The notes beneath the pieces were generated by a model that saw only the letters and a list, made by a program, of their open reading frames with translations, was not told where the DNA came from and made no database searches. A stretch of DNA of 64,000 nucleotides from Chloroflexota bacterium. GTDB lineage: Bacteria; Chloroflexota; Anaerolineae; Anaerolineales; Anaerolineaceae. Of the stretch, positions 1 to 9,671 are shown piece by piece. The translations under genes and the position numbers were made by a program. Each line of letters begins with the position of its first letter. The first letter of the stretch is position 1. The stretch covers positions 1 to 64,000 of the forward strand of contig WOUT01000008.1 in the NCBI GenBank assembly GCA_009773005.1. Direction: 5' to 3'.

Positions 1-441
1 ACTGCCCAAAAAAGAGTTGCCCTAACCGCAGCATCTCTACCCACATCAACACCGACTTATCGTTCCATCGCATGGATAGACTTGGCGGATTTTCTTGCAA
101 GCGACCACACCAACTGGAACAAATATGACCTAAATAATTATATTTGTCTGGATTTTGCGGTAGATTTGGTTGAGAATTCCAGAAAGCAAAATATCCAAGC
201 TTGGATTGTTGGGGTGGATTTTACCAATGGTGAAACCGGTCATGCCTTTGTTGCCTTTGAAACATCCGACCGGGGCATTATTTATGTTGAGCCTCAAGGA
301 GACAATACTTATTCAAATGTGACTGTCGGAAATCCTCTTTGCGATGATTGGGGTAAATACGAGTGCATGGGAGTTATAAAGTCGTTGAAATATTATTTAC
401 AATGCGACCATAAACATTATTGTACAGAGTACACTCCATGA
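1..441 (+). CDS. hypothetical protein, 5'-truncated by the window edge; possible transglutaminase/cysteine-protease-like fold
   Basis: Frame is open from base 1 through the listed 82..441 ORF; conserved-looking NYICLDFAVDL ... GHAFVAF ... YVEPQGD pattern with Cys, His and Glu/Asp. Confidence 0.5.
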   Translation, partial: TAQKRVALTAASLPTSTPTYRSIAWIDLADFLASDHTNWNKYDLNNYICLDFAVDLVENSRKQNIQAWIVGVDFTNGETGHAFVAFETSDRGIIYVEPQGDNTYSNVTVGNPLCDDWGKYECMGVIKSLKYYLQCDHKHYCTEYTP

Positions 442-711
442 ACTAGTCGTTATCAGGCGATAAATCAAGGAAAGCAAGGATGCGGAACCTAAAAACAAAT
501 TATTTTTGTTATTCCGGGGCAGATTATATCAATCGCGGGAGTTATTGTCAGTAAAAAACAACGCCGTATTAAATAAAAAATGAACCGGGATCTACTTCAG
601 CGGCTGGGTCATCCTCTTTGGGGCGCACCTCACCTCTTCAATGGACAGGCATACATAGGATTAGCTAGTAAAACTAAAAATACTTGACGGGTAATAAATT
701 AAATAAATAAA

Positions 712-727
712 GTGGCGAGGGTGGGAT
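712..727 (-). repeat. 16-bp direct repeat of the tRNA-Met 3' end (copy at 798..813)
   Basis: gtggcgagggtgggat occurs at 712..727 and 798..813. Confidence 0.85.
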
Positions 728-798
728 ATTGTACTCCGAAGAGGGTATGCGAACACACAAAATAATTATCGGGTTTTTTATATTGGGAAATAAAAAGG

Positions 799-870
799 TG
801 GCGAGGGTGGGATTTGAACCCACATCCAATGGCTTATGAGTCCACTGCTCCACCGTTGAGCTACCTCGCC
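799..870 (-). tRNA. tRNA-Met (CAU anticodon, elongator-like)
   Basis: Reverse complement GGCGAGGTAGCTCAACGGTGGAGCAGTGGACTCATAAGCCATTGGATGTGGGTTCAAATCCCACCCTCGCCA; 7-bp acceptor stem, GCTC/GAGC D-stem, CTCATAA anticodon loop, GTGGG-TTCAAAT-CCCAC T-arm; CCA not encoded. Confidence 0.93.
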
Positions 871-920
871 AACGAGTCAAATAATACTTCATGGCGCTTG
901 TTTTGTCAACTAAAGCCCGC

Positions 921-1625
921 CTAAGCGAAGCCCAGCCCCTTCTCTTTCATCGACACGAAGCAGTTATTGCCGATCACCAAATGATCCAGCACGTCCACAT
1001 CCAGCAGTTTGCCGGCTTCCACCACTGCGCGCGTCAGCGCCACATCTTCCGGGCTGGGTGTCGCGTCCCCGCTGGGGTGATTGTGCGCCAAAATGATGGC
1101 TGCCGCGCTGCGCTGCAATGCCCCCCGGAACAACTCGCCCACCCTCACCATTGAGGCATTCAGTGAGCCTACATACACCTTTTCAATCCCGATCTTGCGG
1201 TTGCGCGTGTCCAGCAGCAACACCCACAGGTTCTCCTGGATCAACCCTTCCATGTCATAACGCACCAATTCCGCTGCGTCTTCCGGCGAATTGATCGCGT
1301 TTGGCAGGTCAGGGTTTTCCTTCTTCAACCGGATGCCCAACTCGATGGCTGCCTTGATCTGCGCCGCCTTGGCTGGCCCCACCCCGTGGATGTTGCAGAC
1401 CTGCGCAAAACTTGCCTTCTGGATGCCGGGCAGCCCGCCCAATTCATCCAAAATCTGCTGTCCCAATTGCACCGAGTTCTTTCCGGTCACGCCCACCCGC
1501 AGCAAGATTGCCAGTAGTTCCGCCTTGCTCAGGGCTTCCGGACCGTTCTTTTCCAACCGCTCCCTCGGCCTTTCATCTTCAGCGAGGTCAGTAATGCGGT
1601 ATGCAGCCGGGGCTTCTCTAACCAT
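921..1625 (-). CDS. radC: RadC family (JAB/MPN domain) protein
   Basis: UPF0758/RadC N-terminus (ERPRERLEKNGPEALSKAELLAILLRVG) and JAMM motif HNHPSGDATPSPED. Confidence 0.95.
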   Translation of the reverse strand: MVREAPAAYRITDLAEDERPRERLEKNGPEALSKAELLAILLRVGVTGKNSVQLGQQILDELGGLPGIQKASFAQVCNIHGVGPAKAAQIKAAIELGIRLKKENPDLPNAINSPEDAAELVRYDMEGLIQENLWVLLLDTRNRKIGIEKVYVGSLNASMVRVGELFRGALQRSAAAIILAHNHPSGDATPSPEDVALTRAVVEAGKLLDVDVLDHLVIGNNCFVSMKEKGLGFA

Positions 1626-1745
1626 GTTATCCTCCTAATGCGCTCTCTTCCCCGTTATAGTACAGGTTCCCGAATCCGGCAAGCGAATTACGGCTTTCAT
1701 TCATCCGCGGTCAACCATGCTATAATTTCCACATGGGAGAATGCC

Positions 1746-2261
1746 ATGAACCTTGATCCGGCCGTTCTAAAACAAATCACATTGATCGCCACTGGTTTTT
1801 CAGTCGCTTTTCTGGCTGCCCTATGGTTAAGTCTGATCTTCTGGGCTGCTCGTGATATCCGCACCCGTTCGCGCGACCCCTTCATGCGGGTATTGGCGGT
1901 TGTGGTTGTGGCGTTATTATTCCTCCCAGGAATATTGATCTATTTGATCCTTCGCCCTGCGAAAACACTTGAAGAAGAATACCAGCATTCGCTTGAAGAA
2001 GAAGCGCTGCTTCAATCCATTGAAGACTCCGCCATCTGCCCCGGCTGTAACCGCCGTGTCAATCAGGAATGGATCGCCTGCCCGGGCTGCCACACCCGTT
2101 TAAAAAAGACCTGCCAAAACTGCGGCAAGATCATCGATCTGCCGTGGAATCTCTGCCCTTACTGCGCCACGCCCGTTGCCGGGATGCGCAAAGAGGCACC
2201 GGTTGTCACGGAAGAGTTACAACCCCTGCTTGATGATGAAGAATTTCAATCCCACCCATAG
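1746..2261 (+). CDS. membrane protein with C-terminal double zinc ribbon
   Basis: N-terminal TM helices, then CPGC..CPGC..CQNCG..CPYC; start moved to ATG 1746. Confidence 0.8.
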   Translation: MNLDPAVLKQITLIATGFSVAFLAALWLSLIFWAARDIRTRSRDPFMRVLAVVVVALLFLPGILIYLILRPAKTLEEEYQHSLEEEALLQSIEDSAICPGCNRRVNQEWIACPGCHTRLKKTCQNCGKIIDLPWNLCPYCATPVAGMRKEAPVVTEELQPLLDDEEFQSHP

Positions 2262-2278
2262 ATCGAGATTACCCCTGC

Positions 2279-3142
2279 ATGCATGATTTAGCGAACATTA
2301 CGCCTGTCGATTATTTGATTATTGGTCATGTCACACAAGATCTAACACAACAAGGTCCTGTTTTAGGGGGCACGGCTTCTTACGCTGCGTTGACTGCCAA
2401 AGCGGTAGGTTTGCGGGTAGGCGTAGTCACCTCTTGCCGAGCTGATCTTGATCTCGGTTTATTTAATGGCGCAGTAATTATTCGAAAAGATTCTCAGCAA
2501 AATTCAACCTTCGAAAATATCTACACGCCCGCCGGCCGCATCCAGCATGTGCATGGCGTCGCCGACACGATCACTCTCGCAGATATTCCGCTTGCCTGGC
2601 GTGCCACACCCGTCGTCCATCTCGGACCGATCGCCCGCGAGATCTCCCCGGAGATCGCACAAGCCTTCCCTGATTCGATCATCGGGGTTACCCCCCAGGG
2701 GTGGCTGCGCGAATGGGATAAGAACGGCAGGGTGTCTTTTTGCGATTGGCCTGACGCGGATAAAGTATTAACCCACGCGAACATAGCCGTGATGAGCATA
2801 GAGGATGTGCGGGGTAACGAAGAAGTCGTCGCGGAATTTGCTGGTTTGATACCTATATTAGTTGTTACAGAGGGCGCCGCAGGAGCCCGCATCTACTGGA
2901 ATGGCGATGTGCGAATCATTCGCCCTCCCAAAGAAATCGAAATAGACCCGGTTGGCGCTGGTGATATTTTCGCGACTTCCTTTTTCATCAGGTATCAATC
3001 CACCCGCGACCCCTGGGAATCTGCGCGCTTCGCCACGTTACTGGCGGCAAATTCCGTCACCCGCAAAACCCTCTCTGGTGTGCCGACAAAAGAAGAAGTG
3101 AATCGATTTATGACCGAGATCATTGAGCAGATAAATCTATGA
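2279..3142 (+). CDS. PfkB family carbohydrate/nucleoside kinase
   Basis: GGTASYAALTAKAVG N-terminal and DPVGAGDIFATSFF C-terminal PfkB signatures. Confidence 0.85.
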   Translation: MHDLANITPVDYLIIGHVTQDLTQQGPVLGGTASYAALTAKAVGLRVGVVTSCRADLDLGLFNGAVIIRKDSQQNSTFENIYTPAGRIQHVHGVADTITLADIPLAWRATPVVHLGPIAREISPEIAQAFPDSIIGVTPQGWLREWDKNGRVSFCDWPDADKVLTHANIAVMSIEDVRGNEEVVAEFAGLIPILVVTEGAAGARIYWNGDVRIIRPPKEIEIDPVGAGDIFATSFFIRYQSTRDPWESARFATLLAANSVTRKTLSGVPTKEEVNRFMTEIIEQINL

Positions 3143-3930
3143 CACGAATCTATACGCTTGTTAATCAAAAAGGCGGAGTTGGCAAGACCACGACAGCCAT
3201 CAATCTGGGCGCTTATCTGGGTCTATTTGGGCAGCGTGTTTTATTGATCGACCTCGACCCGCAGGCAAACGCCACCTCCTCTTTAGGGATCGATAAATAT
3301 ACGGTCAAAAAGGGTACCTATGAAGTGCTTATCGGGGCTGAACCGATCAACCCGCATATCCTGCACAATCCGAAATTAAAAATTTCACTCCTGCCTTCTT
3401 CACCATCATTAGCAGGCGCTGAAGTCGAATTGATCGATTTGCCAAAACGCGAGTTTCGACTTCGGGAAGCCATCAAGCCGATTATTGACCGGTTCGATTA
3501 CATTCTCATCGATTGTCCACCCTCCTTGAGCCTGCTCACAGTTAACGGTCTCATGGCAGCCCGCGATGGAGTAATGATCCCGGTGCAATGCGAATACCTC
3601 GCCCTTGAAGGCATTGGACAGCTTACGCAGACACTCAACCGCATCCGCTCGTCATTGTTCCCCGAGATGAAGATCAGAGGGGTGATCTTAACCATGTTTG
3701 ATGGCCGTACCAACCTTTCAAATGATGTGGTTGAAGAGGTCAAGAAGTTTTTCCCAAATCAGGTGATGTCAGCAGTGGTTCCGCGTTCGATTCGGATTGC
3801 CGAGGCGCCCTCTTATGGACTCCCGATTTCAAATTATGCCCCAGAAGCGGGAGCTGCAAAAGCTTACGCGGCGCTTGCGCGCGAGATCCTTACGCAAGAC
3901 GGCATAAAAGTAAACCAGAATTCTGAATAG
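3139..3930 (+). CDS. parA: chromosome partitioning ATPase ParA/Soj
   Basis: Deviant Walker A NQKGGVGKTTTAINLGAYL, DLDPQANATSSLG. Confidence 0.95.
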   Translation: MTRIYTLVNQKGGVGKTTTAINLGAYLGLFGQRVLLIDLDPQANATSSLGIDKYTVKKGTYEVLIGAEPINPHILHNPKLKISLLPSSPSLAGAEVELIDLPKREFRLREAIKPIIDRFDYILIDCPPSLSLLTVNGLMAARDGVMIPVQCEYLALEGIGQLTQTLNRIRSSLFPEMKIRGVILTMFDGRTNLSNDVVEEVKKFFPNQVMSAVVPRSIRIAEAPSYGLPISNYAPEAGAAKAYAALAREILTQDGIKVNQNSE

Positions 3931-3940
3931 GCAGGTGGAA

Positions 3941-4801
3941 ATGACGCGAAAAGGTGGATTAGGAAAAGGTTTAGAAGCGCTCATACCGGGAGATTTTTCA
4001 AGCTCTCCTGGCTCAGGGGATACCTTCGCGCCAATTTCGATGATCATGGCCAATCCCCGTCAACCGCGTGAAAACATGGATGAAGATCACATGCAAGAGC
4101 TAGCGAATTCAATTCGCGAACACGGCATTTTGCAGCCCTTGATCGTCACTCATGAAGCCATGACAGGCATTTACACCCTGATCGCTGGCGAAAGGCGGCT
4201 GCGGGCAGCCAAACTGGCAGGGCTCGAAAAAGTGCCCGTGATCATTCGTACCGCAACGGAGCAGGAACGGCTTGAGTTGGCGTTAATTGAAAATGTCCAA
4301 CGCACAGATCTCTCTCCGCTTGAAACTGCTGAAGCTTATCATAAACTGGCTGAAGAATTCAACCTCTCGCATGAAGAAATCTCGCAGAGAGTCGGCAAAG
4401 GTCGTGTTGCGGTGACCAACACGCTTCGTTTATTAAAATTGCCGGATCAAGCCAAAAAAGCGCTCAATGAAGGTCAGATCACTGAAGGTCATGCCCGTGC
4501 CATACTTGGTTTGCCCTCGCCTCAGGGTCAGCTCGCAGCCCTTCAAACCGTCATCAACAACGGGTTGAACGTCCGGCAGGCAGAAGAATTGATCCGCAAG
4601 CTCAGCGGACAAAAACCACCCTCTCTTCAAAGCAAACCAGTCGATCCGGGCATAAAAGAAATCGAGGAACGCCTGTGTGAACGGCTGGGCACTCGTGTTA
4701 CGCTGCGGCATGGTGAAAAAGGTGGAACCTTAACCATTCATTATTATTCGGACGAAGAACTGGGTGGGTTGCTTTCGCGCATAATACCTGAAAACCTATG
4801 A
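3941..4801 (+). CDS. parB: ParB/Spo0J partition protein
   Basis: KGGLGKGLEALIP N-terminus, NPRQPR box I, AGERRLRAAKLAG box II, HTH region; directly follows parA. Confidence 0.95.
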   Translation: MTRKGGLGKGLEALIPGDFSSSPGSGDTFAPISMIMANPRQPRENMDEDHMQELANSIREHGILQPLIVTHEAMTGIYTLIAGERRLRAAKLAGLEKVPVIIRTATEQERLELALIENVQRTDLSPLETAEAYHKLAEEFNLSHEEISQRVGKGRVAVTNTLRLLKLPDQAKKALNEGQITEGHARAILGLPSPQGQLAALQTVINNGLNVRQAEELIRKLSGQKPPSLQSKPVDPGIKEIEERLCERLGTRVTLRHGEKGGTLTIHYYSDEELGGLLSRIIPENL

Positions 4802-6375
4802 TCCTTTTTTACAACGGAAACATTTATACCCCTGGCAAGCATACCGCTGCCCTGGCAGTCGAAAACGATCGTATTAAGGCTATTGGGTCAAACGAGGATA
4901 TTTTAAACCTCGAAACCCCAGGTTGTGAAAAGATCAATTTAAACGGAAAATGTGTTTGGCCAGGATTGACCGATTCGCACCTTCACTTCGAGATGTACTC
5001 CTTCAGTCTTTCACGCGTAGACTGTGAAACAAGCACCATAGAAGAATGTCTTACACGAATAGAGGTTGCAGCATATAAAGTCCAGAGAAACCAATGGGTC
5101 ACAGGTCGTGGATGGAATCAAAATGTCTGGAATGGGGTTTATGGAACTGCCACACAATTGGATTACATCTCAAATGGGCGCCCTGTTTTCCTGTCCGACA
5201 AATCCCTACATACAGCTTGGGTAAACACACAGGCTCTAACCGTCGCAGGAATCGATAACAAGACACCTGATCCTGAAGGTGGCTCCATTCAGCGTGATAC
5301 CGAAGGATACCCTACCGGTATCCTTTTTGAAAACGCGGTATCCCTTGTGGAAAAGATGATACCATTACCCACTGACGCAGAGCGCAGAAATGCGATTCTG
5401 GCTGGTCAGGCTGAATTGCATCGTCTTGGTCTCACTGGTATCCATGACTTTGACCGGGCGGCCTGTTTTTCTTCCCTTCAACAATTGCACCAGGCCGGAG
5501 AACTCAGCTTGCGAGTGGCAAAAAGCATTCCATATGAGGATCTTGATCATGCACTAAGCATCGGTCTTCGGACCGGTTTTGGAGATGATACCCTCTTTAC
5601 CGGATCTGCAAAAATGTTCGCTGATGGCGCTTTAGGACCGCAGACCGCTGCCATGTTGGAACCTTATGAAAATAAACCATCCGACCGGGGAACCTTGTTG
5701 TTGACCGCGGACGAAGTCCTTGAAACCGGGATGCGCGCCACATCAAATGGCATTAGTCTTGCAATTCATGCCATTGGTGACCGTGCAACCAATGAAGTCC
5801 TTAATGGATTCGCCATGATTCGAGAATTTGAAAAACAGAATAATTTACCGCCCCTGCTCCATCGGATAGAACACCTTCAACTGCTGCATCCAGATGACCT
5901 CCAAAAAGCAGCCGCTCTTGGTGTGATCGCATCAATGCAGCCGATTCATACAACTTCTGATATGTTCACCGCAGATAAGCATTGGGGAAAAAGATGCAGG
6001 TACGCTTATGCCTTTGCCTCAATACTTTCAAGGAATGTTCATCTCATTTTTGGATCTGACGCGCCCGTTGAATCGCCAAACCCATTTTGGGGCATACACG
6101 CAGCCGTCACGCGCCGCCGTCATAATGGAGAACCAGGAAATGACGGTTGGAATCCTCAAGAGCGAATTACATTGGAGCAAGCAATCCGGGCATTTACCCA
6201 AACTCCAGCGCTCGCGGTTGGAAAATCAACCCGGTTCGGTCAATTAAAACCAGGGTTTCTTGCTGATCTGCTTATTTTAAAAGAAGACCCATTTAATATT
6301 CATCCCGATAACCTGTATCAGGTTCTTCCAGAATCTGTGATGGTTGGTGGAAAATGGGTTTATCATAGTTACTAA
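4798..6375 (+). CDS. YtcJ-like metal-dependent amidohydrolase
   Basis: PGLTDSHLHFEMYS metal motif, FADGALGPQTAAML, AIHAIGDRATNEVL, GSDAPVESPNPFWGI. Confidence 0.88.
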   Translation: MILFYNGNIYTPGKHTAALAVENDRIKAIGSNEDILNLETPGCEKINLNGKCVWPGLTDSHLHFEMYSFSLSRVDCETSTIEECLTRIEVAAYKVQRNQWVTGRGWNQNVWNGVYGTATQLDYISNGRPVFLSDKSLHTAWVNTQALTVAGIDNKTPDPEGGSIQRDTEGYPTGILFENAVSLVEKMIPLPTDAERRNAILAGQAELHRLGLTGIHDFDRAACFSSLQQLHQAGELSLRVAKSIPYEDLDHALSIGLRTGFGDDTLFTGSAKMFADGALGPQTAAMLEPYENKPSDRGTLLLTADEVLETGMRATSNGISLAIHAIGDRATNEVLNGFAMIREFEKQNNLPPLLHRIEHLQLLHPDDLQKAAALGVIASMQPIHTTSDMFTADKHWGKRCRYAYAFASILSRNVHLIFGSDAPVESPNPFWGIHAAVTRRRHNGEPGNDGWNPQERITLEQAIRAFTQTPALAVGKSTRFGQLKPGFLADLLILKEDPFNIHPDNLYQVLPESVMVGGKWVYHSY

Positions 6376-6402
6376 CAAAACGTTTTCTTTACGAGGATTG
6401 AG

Positions 6403-7413
6403 ATGGCCTTAACCCCTGAAATTCTTGTACCGCGATTGGGCGACACACTTGTCGAACAAGGACTGCTCACCGAGGATCAATTGATCTCAGCCCTGCAAGC
6501 TCAAAAAACAGCGCGCATAAAAGGAACAGCCCCCCTGATTGGTCAACTATTATTGGAAATGGGCTTTATTGACCGCCCAACTTTGGATCAAGCGGTAACG
6601 AATCAAATATTGAAATTACAGAACGCCTTGCAGCAATCCAATCAAACATTGGAACGCCGCGTGCAAGAACGCACCGCGGAATTAGAAAAAGCCTACCAAA
6701 AACTCTCTGAACTTACCAAACTTAAGGTTAATTTCATTTCCAATATCTCACACGAATTACGAACCCCGATGACGCATGTGAAAGGGTATATCGACTTGCT
6801 TCTCAATGATGATTTTGGGGCTCTCAATGTTGATCAATTCCAGGCAGTTGAGGTTTTAAAAAGAGCATCAGAGCGTTTGGGACGATTAATTGATGATCTT
6901 ATCCTTTTCTCAACTGCTGAAACGAGTTCGATCCAAATCAACAAAGAGAATTTTGATATCAGGCTGGTTGCCGCAGAGGTAATTGCTCGAAATACCAGCC
7001 CGGCAAATCAAAAGAATATTCGCTTATGGTTGGATTGTAACGAGGAAAGATTGCAGGCATTTGCCGATTCTGACCGTATCCGTTGGGTTGTTAATCAGTT
7101 AGTGGAGAATGCGTTGAAATATACGCAAATGGATGGTGAGGTCTTTTTGCGTCTTACTCGTGGACCAGCCGAGGTTGTTGTTTCAGTATCTGACTCAGGC
7201 ATTGGCATTGATCCGTCTCAATTTGAAGAGATATTTGAACCTTTCCATCAACTGGATGGTTCATCGACCCGCAAACAAGGCGGAACTGGTCTCGGTCTTA
7301 CCCTTGCTAAAAAGATCGTCGAAGCCCATGGTTCTAAAATTTTTGTCACATCCACGCCAGGCAAGGGTAGTAAATTTGAGTTCCGCTTGAAGGAAAAACC
7401 TCGTTTAGATTAA
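6403..7413 (+). CDS. histidine kinase with N-terminal MshEN/GspE-N-like domain
   Basis: RLGDTLVEQGLLTEDQLISALQAQ N-terminal motif; HisKA NISHELRTPMTHVKGY; HATPase_c DSGIGI...GGTGLGL. Confidence 0.9.
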   Translation: MALTPEILVPRLGDTLVEQGLLTEDQLISALQAQKTARIKGTAPLIGQLLLEMGFIDRPTLDQAVTNQILKLQNALQQSNQTLERRVQERTAELEKAYQKLSELTKLKVNFISNISHELRTPMTHVKGYIDLLLNDDFGALNVDQFQAVEVLKRASERLGRLIDDLILFSTAETSSIQINKENFDIRLVAAEVIARNTSPANQKNIRLWLDCNEERLQAFADSDRIRWVVNQLVENALKYTQMDGEVFLRLTRGPAEVVVSVSDSGIGIDPSQFEEIFEPFHQLDGSSTRKQGGTGLGLTLAKKIVEAHGSKIFVTSTPGKGSKFEFRLKEKPRLD

Positions 7414-7429
7414 TGTATAATGAAATTGT

Positions 7430-8641
7430 ATGGATAAACAAAAGCAACCGCGGGGGAATAATAAAACCAAACTGTTGACGCTTTGCAGTCTGGTATCCAG
7501 AGCTGCAAACTGGAAAGATGCTCTTGAGGAAATCTTTAGAAAAACTCGCGAAGATCTGATCTTTGATAACCTTGTTGTTTATCAGACCGATTTTGAGTCC
7601 CAACGTCTTGATGTGCTCTATGCACGAGCTACAGGCAGGGGTAAATCAGCAGAAGCAGATGCCTCTTGGGGTGAGATCATTTCCAACCGCGTCCTTCAAG
7701 AGTCCAAGATTATCATTGAAAAACCCGAAACTAACAATAGTGATGACCGCATTGCATCACCCTATTTATTAGGCATACCCATCTACCCTGCTCCAAACCT
7801 GCCTGGTGTCCTGGTTTATATCCGTTTTGGTGGACCTGCGTTTTCACGTCAGAATATTCAATTTGCGTTATTTATCGCTGACCTAATCACTTCAATTATT
7901 CGAAAAAAGTGTCTTGAGGAATTTGTGACGACACTTGAAAATGAAAAAGCCGTCGCCAAACTTCAAGCTGATTTTATTAACACGATTTCTCATGAGTTGC
8001 GCAGTCCCCTTGGATTCATTAAAGGTTACACAACAACTCTTTTGCGAAAAGACACCAACTGGGATCAATCCACGCAAAATGATTTTCTTGAAATCATAGA
8101 ACGGGAAACGAACAATCTCACTGACCTGATTGACGATTTGTTGGATTCATCACGCCTTCAAAGTGGCCAAATGAAATTCGATTTTCAAGTGGTACGAGTC
8201 GACTCATTAATAAGGGATGAAGTGAATCGCGCCCATATTACCAATCCAAAGCAGGAGATTATCCTTGATTTTGATCATGAAATCCCAACGATTGAAGGGG
8301 ATGCGCGCAGATTAGCACAAGTATTTGACAATCTATTATCCAATTCCGCTAAATATGCACCTGAAGCTCAAGTTGTAATCAAACTTACAAAAAATCAAAA
8401 CCATCTTGATCTGCAATTCAAAGATAACGGCCCTGGCATTCCGGAGCAATTCCTTCCAAAGATCTTTACCAGATTCTTCAGGGTTCCAGATAAATCCATG
8501 AAAGTTCACGGTTCCGGTCTAGGTTTGTTTATCTGCAAACAAATAATCGACAGCCATGAAGGCACAATCTGTGTTTCGTCTTCGGAAAATGGTACGACTT
8601 TTATTATCAATTTACCTTTTGCAATATCCAGATCCGGTTAA
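7430..8641 (+). CDS. sensor histidine kinase (GAF-like N-terminus, HisKA, HATPase_c)
   Basis: TISHELRSPLGFIKGY H-box; DNGPGIPEQ; GSGLGLFICKQI. Confidence 0.9.
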   Translation: MDKQKQPRGNNKTKLLTLCSLVSRAANWKDALEEIFRKTREDLIFDNLVVYQTDFESQRLDVLYARATGRGKSAEADASWGEIISNRVLQESKIIIEKPETNNSDDRIASPYLLGIPIYPAPNLPGVLVYIRFGGPAFSRQNIQFALFIADLITSIIRKKCLEEFVTTLENEKAVAKLQADFINTISHELRSPLGFIKGYTTTLLRKDTNWDQSTQNDFLEIIERETNNLTDLIDDLLDSSRLQSGQMKFDFQVVRVDSLIRDEVNRAHITNPKQEIILDFDHEIPTIEGDARRLAQVFDNLLSNSAKYAPEAQVVIKLTKNQNHLDLQFKDNGPGIPEQFLPKIFTRFFRVPDKSMKVHGSGLGLFICKQIIDSHEGTICVSSSENGTTFIINLPFAISRSG

Positions 8642-8657
8642 AGAACGGAGAAAAGTG

Positions 8658-9353
8658 ATGACTGTCAGAATTCTTGTTGTTGATGATGAGCCGCTTTACC
8701 TTCGCCTTTTAAGAGTAAACCTCGAATCAGAAGGGTATGAAATTACTACTGCAAAAAATGGCGAGGAGGCTTTGGATCAGATCTCTCAACACATACCTGA
8801 TTTGATCATTATGGATGTCATGATGCCCAAAATGGATGGAATCACAACATGCGTTAGAATCCGGCAGTTCTCCAATGTACCTATAATATTGTTGACCGCA
8901 TTAAATGAGGAACACGATAGGGTCAATGGGCTTAACATCGGTGCTGACGATTATGTTACCAAACCTTTTTCGGCAACAGAATTGGTAGCTCGTGTGCGCG
9001 CGGTCTTAAGACGCACAAAAGACCGGCCAGAAACAAATGAATCTAAAATATTTGTCCATGGGAATCTTCGAATCGACATTGCTAAAGCCGAAGTTTGGAG
9101 AGGGAATCAACCAGTATATCTGTCAGCAACCGAATACAAACTTTTACTTCATTTTGCACATGAAAACGGAAAAGTGCTTACTGCTGAAGCTCTGCTTGCT
9201 GCCACATGGGGTTCTTCTTATAAAGAAGAGAAAGAGATTTTATGGGTCAGCATCGCCCGGCTTCGCCAAAAACTCGAAGATGATCCGCACAATCCAGTCC
9301 ATATCGTTACCAGAACTGGTTTAGGTTACCAAATGCCGCTCCTTGAAGAGTAA
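8658..9353 (+). CDS. OmpR/PhoB-type response regulator
   Basis: MTVRILVVDDEPLYLRLL, phosphoacceptor MDVMMPKMDG, winged helix C-terminus; start moved to ATG 8658. Confidence 0.93.
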   Translation: MTVRILVVDDEPLYLRLLRVNLESEGYEITTAKNGEEALDQISQHIPDLIIMDVMMPKMDGITTCVRIRQFSNVPIILLTALNEEHDRVNGLNIGADDYVTKPFSATELVARVRAVLRRTKDRPETNESKIFVHGNLRIDIAKAEVWRGNQPVYLSATEYKLLLHFAHENGKVLTAEALLAATWGSSYKEEKEILWVSIARLRQKLEDDPHNPVHIVTRTGLGYQMPLLEE

Positions 9354-9368
9354 TTTGAAAGGATTAAG

Positions 9369-9671
9369 ATGGTCACTCAATTTGATGAAAAAGGGAAAAT
9401 ATTTACGACACTTGTTTCAAAACAACCGGTAAAGGTCTTAATCCAACTACTCACCAATCAAATTCTCGGTGAGATACATGTCAAACGTGATGGGCGACTA
9501 AAAGATGAATTGGACAGTACACCAAAATATATCGCGGTAACAAATGCAAGTATCCTTTCGGTAGACGGTTCTACAACACTTACAAAATGCAGGTTCATGA
9601 CGATCAATAACAATCAAATCGTCTGGATTATTCCAGAAACAGACTTATTATCCAGTGAGCCTGCACAATGA
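9369..9671 (+). CDS. small conserved hypothetical protein
   Basis: 100 aa ORF packed between the response regulator and the CpaF ATPase, 4-bp overlap with the next gene. Confidence 0.7.
   Translation: MVTQFDEKGKIFTTLVSKQPVKVLIQLLTNQILGEIHVKRDGRLKDELDSTPKYIAVTNASILSVDGSTTLTKCRFMTINNNQIVWIIPETDLLSSEPAQ

Noticed and set aside
674-892. 72-aa minus-strand ORF across the tRNA
   Set aside because: It reads through tRNA-Met (RGSSTVEQWTHKPLDVGSNPT is a typical tRNA-derived translation) and is not a protein.
1291-1638. ORFs antisense to radC
   Set aside because: Overlap a clearly conserved gene on the other strand and show no recognisable domain.
3139-4801. parS sites near parAB
   Set aside because: Looked for the TGTTTCACGTGAAACA-type palindrome by eye and found none; a motif scan of the whole genome is needed.
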